Below are positions 32,494-40,684 of a stretch of 64,000 nt of DNA, one piece after another (the stretch's first letter is position 1; every line of letters starts with the position of its first letter). The position numbers and the translations under genes were made by a program. This DNA comes from an uncultured Aequorivita sp. Lineage in GTDB: Bacteria; Bacteroidota; Bacteroidia; Flavobacteriales; Flavobacteriaceae. Under the pieces are notes generated by a model. The model searched no databases and was not told where the DNA came from. It was given only the letters and a program-made list of their open reading frames with translations. The DNA is taken from contig CAKZLK010000017.1 of assembly GCA_937125455.1 (NCBI GenBank), forward strand, positions 246,001 through 310,000, in the 5' to 3' direction.

Positions 32494-34767
32494 ATGAAAA
32501 AAAGTACTTTAAAACACATGCTGGTTTTATCCTTTGCATTTTTTTGCTTTGGGGTAAATGCACAGAACAATGCGTTATGGACGAAAGCTTCGGCCAGTGA
32601 AACGCAAACAAGACAGAAAGCCTATAGAAATGCAATGCCACAGGAATACGACCTGTTTACGCTAAATACTTCGGCGTTGACTTCACTTTTGTCACACGCG
32701 CCTGCCAGAAATACTGTATCGAGCAACATTATTATAGACTTGCCTACCAATAATGGTGCGCTTCAACAATTTCGTGTATATGAAGCTTCCATAATGGAGC
32801 CTGCACTACAGGCACAATACCCTAACATTAGATCGTATGTAGCAAAGGGAATAGATGATCCTTCGGCTGTTGCGCGTTTCAGTGTTTCTCCAATTGGGGT
32901 AAATGTGATGATCTCATCACCTAAGTATTCAACTATTTATATTGATCCTTATACTCAGGACAAGAACTATTACATTTCATACAACATCAATACACTTCCT
33001 GCATATACAGGAGACTTTGTGTGCCATACTGAAAATCGTGATATTATTGATTTGCCTACGGAAACAAGAAATGCCGATGATGGTATGTTAAGAACCTTCA
33101 GACTTGCTTTGGCTTGTACTGGAGAATATGCTCAGCGTCACTTGACATTGCAAGGTGTTCCTCCTAGCGCATCTGACGCAGTGAAAAAAGCGGCAGTACT
33201 TTCAGCGATGAATGTATCTATGACCCGTGTGAATGGAATTTATGAAAGAGAAGTTGCCTTAACTATGGTTTTGATAGCTAACAACACAGATATTATATAC
33301 CTTATTGCTGGGACAGATCCTTATGATAACTTTGATGGTTTTGCAATGCTTGCACAAAACCAAACAACTATTGACAACGTTATTGGAACTGCCAATTATG
33401 ACATAGGTCACGTATTCAGTACAGGTGGCGGCGGTATTGCCGGCTTAAGAACTCCTTGTACTTCAGGTAAGGCTAGGGGTGTTACAGGATTGCCTACCCC
33501 TATTGGAGATAATTTTGATGTTGACTTTGTGGCTCACGAAATGGGACACCAATACGGTGCAAACCACACTTTTAACAACTCTTGTGGAAACAACAGAAAT
33601 GGTTCCACAGCATTTGAAACAGGTAGTGGGTCTACTATTATGGGATATGCAGGAGTTTGTTCTCCAAACGTACAAGCACATAGTGATGACTATTTTCAGG
33701 CTATAAGCATTCAGGAAATGTGGACCAACATTAAAAATGGACAAGGTCAGTGTGCAGTCCAAACTGCTACCAATAACTTGCCTCCTACAGCAGATGCAGG
33801 ACCTGACTATAGAATTCCGAAAGGAACTCCATTTATTTTGAAAGGTATTGCTACCGACCCTGATGGCGGAGACGTGCTTTCACACTGCTGGGAACAAATG
33901 GATGCTCAAGTTGCTCCGCAGCCACCGGTAAATACCTCAACCGTTGGGCCAGCTTTCCGCTCTATTGATCCATTACCAGATCCAGAACGCTATATGCCAG
34001 ATATTTCATTTGTACTTAACAATGATTTAGGTGGGGTTCCTTCAGATCCAGCTCAAGTTAATGATTGGGAGTCAGTTCCTCAAGTGGGAAGGTCTATGCG
34101 TTTTAGATATACTGTTCGCGATAATGTTGCAGGCGGTGGCTCTTCAGCACATGATGATATGTTCGTTACTGTAGATGGAACTGCAGGACCCTTTGTAGTA
34201 ACTTCGCAAGATGCCGCTACAACTTGGACTACCCAAACTACTGAAATTGTTACTTGGGATGTTGCTGGAACTGACGTAGCTCCAGTGGATAGCCCTAATG
34301 TGGATATTATGTTTTCTACTGATGGTGGACTAACGTATCCTATAACTATTGCTGCTAGCGTACCAAACAACGGAAGCGCTGTTATTAACGTACCAAACCT
34401 TAACACTACAACAGGTAGGTTGATGGTTAAATCGTCTAACAACATATTTTATGATCTTAACAATGGTGTTATTACTGTTAGTGGAATTGTGGGTGTTGAA
34501 GAATTTTCTTTTGAAAATTTCGCAGTTTATCCAAACCCATCTAATGGAACCTTCAATCTTACTTTCAAGCCAGCTTCGAATGATGACATTCAAGTTTCGC
34601 TTTATGACCTAAGAGGAAGAGTTATCAATCAATATACCTATGGTGATGTTTCTGCATCGAATACTTTCAGCAAACAACTGGATTACAGTTATGTTGAAAG
34701 TGGCATGTACTTCCTTGTTGTGAAAAACGGCAATAAAGTATCTACCAAAAAGGTTGTTAAGAACTAA
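32494..34767 (+). CDS. Secreted zinc metalloprotease (reprolysin-type) with T9SS sorting domain
   Basis: A 757-residue secreted protease. After the signal peptide (ending VNAQ) and a propeptide comes an M12B-like catalytic domain with the zinc motif HEMGHQYGANH; H348, H352 and H358 are the ligands and E349 the catalytic base. Next are Ig-like/PKD-type beta domains (ADAGPDYRIPKGTPFILKG, TSQDAATTWTTQTTEIVTW). The last 80 residues form a type A T9SS sorting domain (VYPNPSNGTFNLTF, ending STKKVVKN). The protein should be exported through the outer membrane by T9SS and anchored or released. A strong terminator follows at 34791. Confidence 0.93.
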   Translation: MKKSTLKHMLVLSFAFFCFGVNAQNNALWTKASASETQTRQKAYRNAMPQEYDLFTLNTSALTSLLSHAPARNTVSSNIIIDLPTNNGALQQFRVYEASIMEPALQAQYPNIRSYVAKGIDDPSAVARFSVSPIGVNVMISSPKYSTIYIDPYTQDKNYYISYNINTLPAYTGDFVCHTENRDIIDLPTETRNADDGMLRTFRLALACTGEYAQRHLTLQGVPPSASDAVKKAAVLSAMNVSMTRVNGIYEREVALTMVLIANNTDIIYLIAGTDPYDNFDGFAMLAQNQTTIDNVIGTANYDIGHVFSTGGGGIAGLRTPCTSGKARGVTGLPTPIGDNFDVDFVAHEMGHQYGANHTFNNSCGNNRNGSTAFETGSGSTIMGYAGVCSPNVQAHSDDYFQAISIQEMWTNIKNGQGQCAVQTATNNLPPTADAGPDYRIPKGTPFILKGIATDPDGGDVLSHCWEQMDAQVAPQPPVNTSTVGPAFRSIDPLPDPERYMPDISFVLNNDLGGVPSDPAQVNDWESVPQVGRSMRFRYTVRDNVAGGGSSAHDDMFVTVDGTAGPFVVTSQDAATTWTTQTTEIVTWDVAGTDVAPVDSPNVDIMFSTDGGLTYPITIAASVPNNGSAVINVPNLNTTTGRLMVKSSNNIFYDLNNGVITVSGIVGVEEFSFENFAVYPNPSNGTFNLTFKPASNDDIQVSLYDLRGRVINQYTYGDVSASNTFSKQLDYSYVESGMYFLVVKNGNKVSTKKVVKN

Positions 34768-34790
34768 GGTTCAGAACAAAGAATAATTAT

Positions 34791-34838
34791 TAAGAGAAAA
34801 GACGGGATTGTTTCCTGTTCTTTTCTCTTTTTTTTTTG
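34791..34838 (+). terminator. Hairpin terminator after the metalloprotease gene
   Basis: AAGAGAAAAGACGGGA pairs with TCCTGTTCTTTTCTC with small mismatches, followed by nine Ts. Confidence 0.85.
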
Positions 34839-34866
34839 GCTTTTGGTTGTTTGATGAAAACATCCC

Positions 34867-34925
34867 ATCCCTCTAAATCTCCTACTTCGACTGCGCAGTA
34901 CAGCGCTTCAAAGGGAGGCTTTTTA
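34867..34925. repeat. Nested intergenic repeat-type palindromes
   Basis: An outer element CCCTCTAAATCTCCT...AAAGGGAGGC, of a type common in flavobacterial intergenic regions (from memory), is interrupted by ACTTCGACTGCGCAGTACAGCGC. The inserted piece contains the palindrome ACTGCGCAGT. The arrangement parallels the palindrome inserted in the tRNA-Gly fragments at 4931-5052. Confidence 0.5.
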
Positions 34926-35047
34926 GTTCTTGTTGGGGGAATGGTCTGTGATTTTATTTGTTTGGGATGTGCTATATTTTGAGGAAAGATAGTTGAAGTT
35001 ATAGGACCCTTTTATGGCTATGTTCTCTTTATTCTATTCTCTAAATA

Positions 35048-35584
35048 TTAAAGCTTTACCATTTCTGAAATATGATTTAACACTTGAGAAGTTTTTTCTA
35101 TCTTAAATGTAAGGTCGAAAATGATGCCTTGGCCGCTTTTTTCAATCAAGAGTTTTCCATTCGTTACAGGGTAGTAACCCGCTTCGCCTCTGCAAAAGCA
35201 TTGTTTTCCATAAAGTAAATTTACATCGCTTAAAGCTGCGTTTTCTTTGCTTAAATTCTCGGTACCAGCTGGAACTTCAAAATAGATGGTTTCAGAATAA
35301 TTACCATCTGCAGTTCCTTCAGGACCTTCTTTTAAATAGGTATATTCCACAACAGTATTGACGCCGTCCAATATTTGGGGATATAAGGCACCAATGTCGT
35401 CTTTTTGTAACTTTAAAGTTTTGTTTTTGTGGATCACCAAACTGCAATTGCCTTCCTCTGGGCAGCCATTAGGCTTGTTTTCCATCTGTTGCATAGTTGT
35501 GTTTTCTGAAGAAGTTATATTGCTTGTCTGCGTTTTGCAGGCTTGGAACAAAAAAAGTGGAATAATAAAATAGAATACTTTCAT
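35048..35584 (-). CDS. Lipoprotein of unknown function
   Basis: A 178-residue predicted lipoprotein: signal MKVFYFIIPLFLFQAC, lipobox ending at C16, followed by a Ser/Thr/Asn-rich linker. The mature domain contains four further cysteines arranged in two pairs (NGCPEEGNC and KQCFCRGE), suggesting two disulfides or a metal site. The segment after the first pair reads like a beta-sandwich. I do not recognise the family. It is a single gene on the minus strand, with a TATATTTG box about 75 bases upstream that could be its promoter (35660-35667). Confidence 0.75.
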   Translation of the reverse strand: MKVFYFIIPLFLFQACKTQTSNITSSENTTMQQMENKPNGCPEEGNCSLVIHKNKTLKLQKDDIGALYPQILDGVNTVVEYTYLKEGPEGTADGNYSETIYFEVPAGTENLSKENAALSDVNLLYGKQCFCRGEAGYYPVTNGKLLIEKSGQGIIFDLTFKIEKTSQVLNHISEMVKL

Positions 35585-35680
35585 CGGTAAAGTTTTTGAT
35601 TAATTAGCAGGCTTCTGCTTTGCCAAGCTTTAAGCTTAGCATTTGGGATTCATAATATACAAATATATTGCCGAAGTTTT

Positions 35681-36421
35681 TTAATTTTCTAATTCTACCT
35701 CTAAATCAAGTAAATCTGGGTTTTTAAAGTATTCTATAAAAGGTGTCTGAACGATTACCGTTTTTTTATCTGCTGAAAAAGTAGCATCTGGGTTTGAGGT
35801 TTTCTTTATTTTTTTTGGAAACGTATAATTTAAGGTATAATTGGAACCGCCCATAAATGCCTCTGCCTGTTTCATGCTATCCACTTGTTGTTGGTGAAGC
35901 TTTTCATCTTTTATGTATGCGTCACGTTTAAAAATGCCTTTTTTAAAGGAATAATTTACACCAATAATCTCTGGGGAATCCTCTTCCTTTTTTACCTCTA
36001 AATTGGAATCTTGCTTGGGCATCATATTTCCTGCTTGTTCCAATCCGTTCAAAATATCGTTTGCCTCATTTATATTTTTGAAGTTTGTGGAAATGTCATA
36101 CACCATTTCGGAGGTTTCAGAATTCATGTTTATATGAATATTGAAATTTTCAAGCTTTTTTAATTTTACCTGCTCCTTTTCAGAAAGTTTGGAAATACTG
36201 TCCTTTTTTTCCTCTAGAAACTGTTTCATATAAACAATAGTGTCAATTTTCATTTGCATAGAATCTTTCATAGCGTCGCCGCCAAAAGCCATCATCTCGC
36301 TCATATTTGCTTCCACGGTCATGGTTCCGCTGCCATCTTCGTTCATCACCATGGTTTCGGTAAATTGACAACTAACAGCAGTAAATGCCAAGGCGAAAAG
36401 AAATAGTAATTTTAGTTTCAT
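35681..36421 (-). CDS. Lipoprotein of unknown function
   Basis: A 246-residue predicted lipoprotein with signal MKLKLLFLFALAFTAVSC, cysteine at 18, followed by an immediate beta-rich start (FTETMVMNEDGSGTMTVEANM). This opening recurs in flavobacterial lipoproteins that resemble LppM-like domains, from memory. The middle is helical and Lys/Glu-rich, the end again beta-rich (TVIVQTPFIEYFKN). It starts five bases after the small YqaE-like gene on the same strand and is probably its operon partner. Function unknown. Confidence 0.78.
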   Translation of the reverse strand: MKLKLLFLFALAFTAVSCQFTETMVMNEDGSGTMTVEANMSEMMAFGGDAMKDSMQMKIDTIVYMKQFLEEKKDSISKLSEKEQVKLKKLENFNIHINMNSETSEMVYDISTNFKNINEANDILNGLEQAGNMMPKQDSNLEVKKEEDSPEIIGVNYSFKKGIFKRDAYIKDEKLHQQQVDSMKQAEAFMGGSNYTLNYTFPKKIKKTSNPDATFSADKKTVIVQTPFIEYFKNPDLLDLEVELEN

Positions 36422-36425
36422 TGGT

Positions 36426-36584
36426 TTATCTATTAGGGTTGTTTAAAATGATAAGTGCGGCAATCACGCCGGGAATCCAACCACAAATGGTAAGTATAAA
36501 AACAATTATTACCGAACCGCAGCCCTTGCCAATAACGGCAAGTGGTGGGAAAAGGATTGCTAGTAAGACTCTCCAAAGACTCAT
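36426..36584 (-). CDS. YqaE/Pmp3-family small membrane protein (52 aa)
   Basis: A 52-residue protein starting MSLWRVLLAILFPPLAVI and ending in LNNPNR. Its two membrane helices, the FPPLAVIGKGCGSVIIV core and TICGWIPGVIAALIIL match the YqaE/Pmp3 proteolipid family, whose members affect membrane potential and salt or cold tolerance in other organisms. It is first in an operon with the lipoprotein gene 35681-36421 (4-bp gap). A TAAATTTG box at 36591-36598 sits only six bases before the ATG, so the transcript may be leaderless. Confidence 0.88.
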   Translation of the reverse strand: MSLWRVLLAILFPPLAVIGKGCGSVIIVFILTICGWIPGVIAALIILNNPNR

Positions 36585-36590
36585 AGATAA

Positions 36591-36624
36591 CAAATTTACG
36601 ATTAATATTTAAGCTATGAGTCAA
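36591..36624 (-). promoter_or_regulatory. Candidate promoter directly at the yqaE-like start (leaderless)
   Basis: On the minus strand TTG (36622-36624), a 23-base spacer and TAAATTTG (36591-36598) match the Bacteroidota promoter consensus. The ATG is six bases further on, close to or at the expected transcription start. Confidence 0.45.
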
Positions 36625-36692
36625 CCCATTTTCTCTTTTGTTACAAGATTTTTGTTTCTGAGAGTTTATTACCTTAGCGGTTTATTTTAAAA

Positions 36693-37754
36693 ATGGATTT
36701 CAAAAAAATCATTTGGCTGGTTGTTTTCTTTTTTATTGTAACTGCCAGTAAAGCACAATATAAGTTTTCGGGTTATGTGGATACTGAATCTACCAAAGGC
36801 GCCGTCTATCTTTCGGCAGTAGATGATTACCGAAAAATTTCTGGAGTATTTCCAGAACAAATTCTAAATAAAATATATCCAGATTCCACAGGATACTTCT
36901 CTTTTTCGGGTGATAATTTGCCTTCAGAAAACAAAATTTATAGAATCCATGTAGATACTTGTAATGAGGAAGATCAAAACACTACACATTTCACAGGGCA
37001 ATGTCCAAATAGCAAAGAGGTCAATTTTATTGCAAATAATAGCGACACCCTAATGCTTCCTTTTTCGTTTGATGATGAAATGTTTTGTCGTGTGGTTTCT
37101 AAAAACGAAAAAGCCAATGCTTTTTTAAAAATCGATTCCTTAAAACACGATATGATTTTTGCTTTCGGCACCTATCGCAGTGAAGCAAATAGGAAAATCA
37201 ATTCAAAAAAATGGTTCAGTATTTTACAGCAATACGGCGAACAGCTTAATGAGCCTTTGGCAGAGCTTTATAGCTATTCTTTCTTTTCCGACAGAGCGCA
37301 ACCACTGCACGCCTATTATATGGAGGACTTAAAAACAAATCCGTATTACGATGATTTATTGAAACGGCTCAAAGATAAATATCCCAACAGCAGTTATACA
37401 GAGCAATATAGAGAAGAACTTGCTTCAGATAAATATTTAATTGCTACAATAAAACCGGATGGATTGCCGTGGTGGATTTATGTGTTATTTGCTGTTATTG
37501 CATTTTCAATTTTTGGAAATTTCTATTTGTATGGGAAACTGAAAAAAATGGCTGGTCTTATTCCTGCTAAAGAAGAATCGCTTTCCAAACAGGAACGGAA
37601 GGTTTTGGAACTTATTCTTGAGAACAAAAGCAACAAAGAAATAGCTTCAGATATGTTTGTAAGTCTAAGCACAGTAAAAACGCACATAAACAATCTCTAC
37701 AAAAAGTTGAATGTGAACTCTCGTGAAGACGTAAAAAACCTGTATTCCAAATAA
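36693..37754 (+). CDS. Membrane-anchored LuxR-type transcriptional regulator
   Basis: A 353-residue one-component regulator. A signal peptide or anchor at residues 1-22 is followed by an extracytoplasmic domain (about 23-255) with no recognised fold and two cysteines in the DTCNEEDQNTTHFTGQCPN region. A membrane helix (about 259-280, YVLFAVIAFSIFGNFYLYG) leads to a C-terminal GerE/LuxR helix-turn-helix (297-353; LSKQERKVLELILENKSNKE, STVKTHINNLYKKL). It senses an envelope signal and binds DNA from the membrane without a kinase; this is inference from topology. It is followed about 100 bp later by the thioredoxin-like gene. Confidence 0.85.
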   Translation: MDFKKIIWLVVFFFIVTASKAQYKFSGYVDTESTKGAVYLSAVDDYRKISGVFPEQILNKIYPDSTGYFSFSGDNLPSENKIYRIHVDTCNEEDQNTTHFTGQCPNSKEVNFIANNSDTLMLPFSFDDEMFCRVVSKNEKANAFLKIDSLKHDMIFAFGTYRSEANRKINSKKWFSILQQYGEQLNEPLAELYSYSFFSDRAQPLHAYYMEDLKTNPYYDDLLKRLKDKYPNSSYTEQYREELASDKYLIATIKPDGLPWWIYVLFAVIAFSIFGNFYLYGKLKKMAGLIPAKEESLSKQERKVLELILENKSNKEIASDMFVSLSTVKTHINNLYKKLNVNSREDVKNLYSK

Positions 37755-37851
37755 ATTCAACTGGGTGCTAGTCCTTTTTTCAAACCCCATTATTTCAAAA
37801 TACTTTATCATTTTATAAATCTTCGTGGTGTTAATCTTAAAACCAACACCG

Positions 37852-38757
37852 ATGAAAAATTTAATCCTATTCTCTTTAGTTTTTACGTTCGCTATTATTA
37901 CAAACTATGCACAACCCTTCAATAAGGAAATTTTGCAAGAAGGCGAAACCCCTATGTTACTCGGGAAAATTAATAAAAAGGCTCTTTCCGAAAACAGTTA
38001 TTCTGAATGGTTTTTACCCAATTATGAAGAATATCAGCCCAATAAAGAAAAGGTAGCCGAATTAAAAAAAATACTTCCAGAATACACTATTACTGCTTTT
38101 TTTGGCACTTGGTGCGGCGATAGTAAAAAGTATATCCCTTTTTTTTATAAAATACTAGACGCGGCGGATTTTCCTTTGGAAAGATTAACTGCTATTGCTT
38201 TGTCAAATTACAGTGATGCTTACAAACAAAGCTCTGGTGGCGAAGAGGGAGGATTGAATATTCACAGAGTTCCCACATTTATTTTTTATAAAAACGGAAA
38301 GGAAATAAACCGAATTGTGGAACATCCAGTTGAAAATTTAGAAGCAGATATGCTTCAATTACTAACAAAGCAGTATCATAATTTTTATTATGGCGTAACT
38401 TTAGCAAACGAAGAATTAGAGTCCCTTGGAGCAACAAAACTCATTAAAAATTCAAAAAAAATAAGTCTTAAAATGGCTTCTTATATTAAATCCAAATACG
38501 ACTTAAATACCTTCTGCAAAGTGCTTTTGGCTCAAGACAAAAAAGAAGAAGCTATTGCCATAGCATATCTTAATACAGAAATTTTTCAAACCGAAATAAG
38601 CGCTTACGAAACCCTTGCAAATATTCAGGGCTTTGCAAATAAAAAAGCAGATGCAATTGTAAGTTATAAAAAAGCGCTTGAAATTGACCCAGAAAGAGAA
38701 GATTTAAAAACGCTTGTTGCCCTTTTTGAAAAAGACCTTAAAAACGAAAAAAAATAG
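37852..38757 (+). CDS. Exported thioredoxin-like protein with C-terminal TPR-like region
   Basis: A 301-residue protein with signal peptide MKNLILFSLVFTFAIITNYA. The thioredoxin fold spans about 65-180: FFGTWCGDSKKYIPFF carries the active-site region as W87-C-G-D-S91, with only one cysteine, and the cis-proline is in RVPTFIFYKNG. A single-cysteine WCGDS site suggests a monothiol reductase, peroxide sensor or binding role and not a dithiol oxidoreductase. The last 90 residues form helical repeats, TPR-like (AIVSYKKALEIDPERED). The ATG at 37852 fits the signal; an earlier GTG frame start is unlikely. Confidence 0.85.
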   Translation: MKNLILFSLVFTFAIITNYAQPFNKEILQEGETPMLLGKINKKALSENSYSEWFLPNYEEYQPNKEKVAELKKILPEYTITAFFGTWCGDSKKYIPFFYKILDAADFPLERLTAIALSNYSDAYKQSSGGEEGGLNIHRVPTFIFYKNGKEINRIVEHPVENLEADMLQLLTKQYHNFYYGVTLANEELESLGATKLIKNSKKISLKMASYIKSKYDLNTFCKVLLAQDKKEEAIAIAYLNTEIFQTEISAYETLANIQGFANKKADAIVSYKKALEIDPEREDLKTLVALFEKDLKNEKK

Positions 38758-38788
38758 TTTATTTCACTTCAAAATAGCCAAAATGAGG

Positions 38789-38796
38789 TAATTTTG
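38789..38796 (+). promoter_or_regulatory. -7 promoter box of lysS
   Basis: TAATTTTG matches TAnnTTTG perfectly and lies 20 bases before the lysS ATG. The -33 region has TTC, not TTG, at the expected distance. Confidence 0.5.
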
Positions 38797-38816
38797 CGAC
38801 TTAAAATTTAAAACCT

Positions 38817-40508
38817 ATGCAGCTTTCTGAACTGGAAATCATCCGAAGAGAAAAACTACAACAACTGCGCGATCGCGGCATCAATCCCTATCCTGCAGAT
38901 CTTTACCCCGTAAACAGCACATCAAAAAAGATAAAGGCCAATTTTGAGGAAGGTAAAAAAGTGGTAGTTGCCGGTAGGTTGATGTCCCGAAGAATTCAAG
39001 GTTCGGCATCTTTCGCAGAACTTCAAGATGCGGACGGACGCATACAGGTTTATTTTAACCGTGATGAAATATGCCCTGGTGAAGACAAAAGCCATTACAA
39101 CGATGTTTATAAAAAACTGTTGGATATTGGTGATTTTATAGGAATTGAGGGCGAACTATTCAAAACCAAAGTAGGTGAAATGACCATCATGGTGAAAAAC
39201 TTCACGCTTTTGAGTAAGGCCTTAAAACCATTGCCACAACCGCGTGTTGATGCTGAAGGAAAAGTACACGATGCTTTTACTGATCCCGAACAGCGTTACC
39301 GTCAGCGGTATGCGGATTTAGTGGTGAACCCACATGTGAAAGAAATTTTCGTAAAGCGAACCAAGCTTTTCAATGCTATGCGAACGTTCTTTAACGAGCG
39401 TGGCTATTTTGAAGTTGAAACTCCCGTGTTGCAACCAATCCCGGGTGGGGCTGCGGCGCGACCTTTTATTACACATCACAATTCACTAGATATTCCGCTG
39501 TATATGCGAATTGCCAATGAATTGTACTTAAAAAGATTGATTGTTGGTGGTTTTGACGGCGTTTATGAATTCTCCAAAAACTTCCGAAATGAAGGGATGG
39601 ACCGCACCCACAATCCAGAATTTACCGCAATGGAAATTTACGTTTCCTATAAAGATTACAACTGGATGATGGATTTCTGCGAGCAATTGCTGGAATTCTG
39701 TGCGATACAAGTAAATGGGACTTCCAAGGCAACTTTCGGGAAACATCAAATAGATTTTAAAGCCCCTTATCCTAGGGTAACGATGGCAGAGTCTATAAAG
39801 CATTTCACAGGTTTTGATATTACTGGGAAGACAGAAGATGAAATCCGTAAAGCTGCTTTGTCTATGAAAATTCCTGTAGATGAAACTATGGGGAAAGGAA
39901 AATTGATCGACGAAATTTTCGGCGAAAAGTGCGAGGGCAACTACATTCAGCCAACCTTTATTACCGATTACCCAAAGGAAATGAGTCCGCTATGTAAAGA
40001 ACACCGCGACAACCCTGAACTAACCGAGCGTTTTGAATTGATGGTATGTGGTAAAGAAATAGCGAATGCTTATAGCGAATTGAACGACCCAATAGACCAA
40101 CGCGAGCGTTTTGAAGCTCAATTAAAACTTGCGGATAGAGGTGATGACGAAGCAACAGCCTTTATAGATTACGACTTTCTTCGCGCTTTGGAATACGGGA
40201 TGCCCCCAACCAGCGGGATGGGCATCGGGATGGATCGATTGGTTATGTTTTTGACGAATAATCCTTCCATACAAGAAGTGCTCTTCTTCCCGCAAATGCG
40301 ACCCGAAAAGAAAAAGGTGGAAATGACCGAGGACGAAAGGGCAGTGTATACACTTTTAAAAGCCAGTTCGCCAGTTGCGCTGGAAGAGCTAAAAGCTCAG
40401 AGTGGTTTAAGTAATAAGAAATGGGACAAGGCCATAAAAGGCTTGACGGCTTCAAAAGTTGCGAAGGTTGAAAAAACGGATGAAAACTTGATGGTTTCTT
40501 TACTTTAA
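38817..40508 (+). CDS. lysS: Lysyl-tRNA synthetase (class II)
   Basis: A 563-residue class II LysRS that charges tRNA-Lys. It has the N-terminal OB-fold anticodon-binding domain (about 1-150) and the catalytic domain with motif 2 (FRNEGMDRTHNPEF) and motif 3 (GMPPTSGMGIGMDRL). Beyond the usual end (LFFPQMRPEKKKVE) there is a C-terminal extension of about 65 residues, TEDERAVYTLLKASSPVALE onwards, which looks like a winged helix. E. coli LysS is about 505 residues. Such an extension is common in Bacteroidota members of the family. Monocistronic, with a terminator at 40532. Confidence 0.96.
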   Translation: MQLSELEIIRREKLQQLRDRGINPYPADLYPVNSTSKKIKANFEEGKKVVVAGRLMSRRIQGSASFAELQDADGRIQVYFNRDEICPGEDKSHYNDVYKKLLDIGDFIGIEGELFKTKVGEMTIMVKNFTLLSKALKPLPQPRVDAEGKVHDAFTDPEQRYRQRYADLVVNPHVKEIFVKRTKLFNAMRTFFNERGYFEVETPVLQPIPGGAAARPFITHHNSLDIPLYMRIANELYLKRLIVGGFDGVYEFSKNFRNEGMDRTHNPEFTAMEIYVSYKDYNWMMDFCEQLLEFCAIQVNGTSKATFGKHQIDFKAPYPRVTMAESIKHFTGFDITGKTEDEIRKAALSMKIPVDETMGKGKLIDEIFGEKCEGNYIQPTFITDYPKEMSPLCKEHRDNPELTERFELMVCGKEIANAYSELNDPIDQRERFEAQLKLADRGDDEATAFIDYDFLRALEYGMPPTSGMGIGMDRLVMFLTNNPSIQEVLFFPQMRPEKKKVEMTEDERAVYTLLKASSPVALEELKAQSGLSNKKWDKAIKGLTASKVAKVEKTDENLMVSLL

Positions 40509-40531
40509 AACAGACTTAGAATATTTATATA

Positions 40532-40567
40532 AAAAGGAAATTACAGCAATGTAGTTTCCTTTTTTTA
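40532..40567. terminator. Hairpin terminator after lysS
   Basis: AAAGGAAAT and TACA pair with TGTA and GTTTCCTTT around GCAA, followed by a T-run. Confidence 0.88.
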
Positions 40568-40622
40568 TGGGGTTTAGCTTTGCTCATTCGAAAATTCCTA
40601 AAATTACTTTATTCAGAAACCT

Positions 40623-40652
40623 TTGAATTATAAATCTTTACCGTTACATTTG
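40623..40652 (+). promoter_or_regulatory. Promoter of the M36-like metalloprotease gene
   Basis: TTG at 40623-40625, a 19-base spacer, and TACATTTG at 40645-40652 match the Bacteroidota consensus exactly. The expected start is near 40657, about 28 bases before the ATG at 40685. Confidence 0.75.
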
Positions 40653-40684
40653 GGATTCTATTCACAAATTCTAAACATTATTTT

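Noticed and set aside
36433..36624. A 63-residue minus-strand ORF
   Set aside because: It overlaps the YqaE/Pmp3 gene in another frame; the 36426-36584 frame matches a known family and this one does not.
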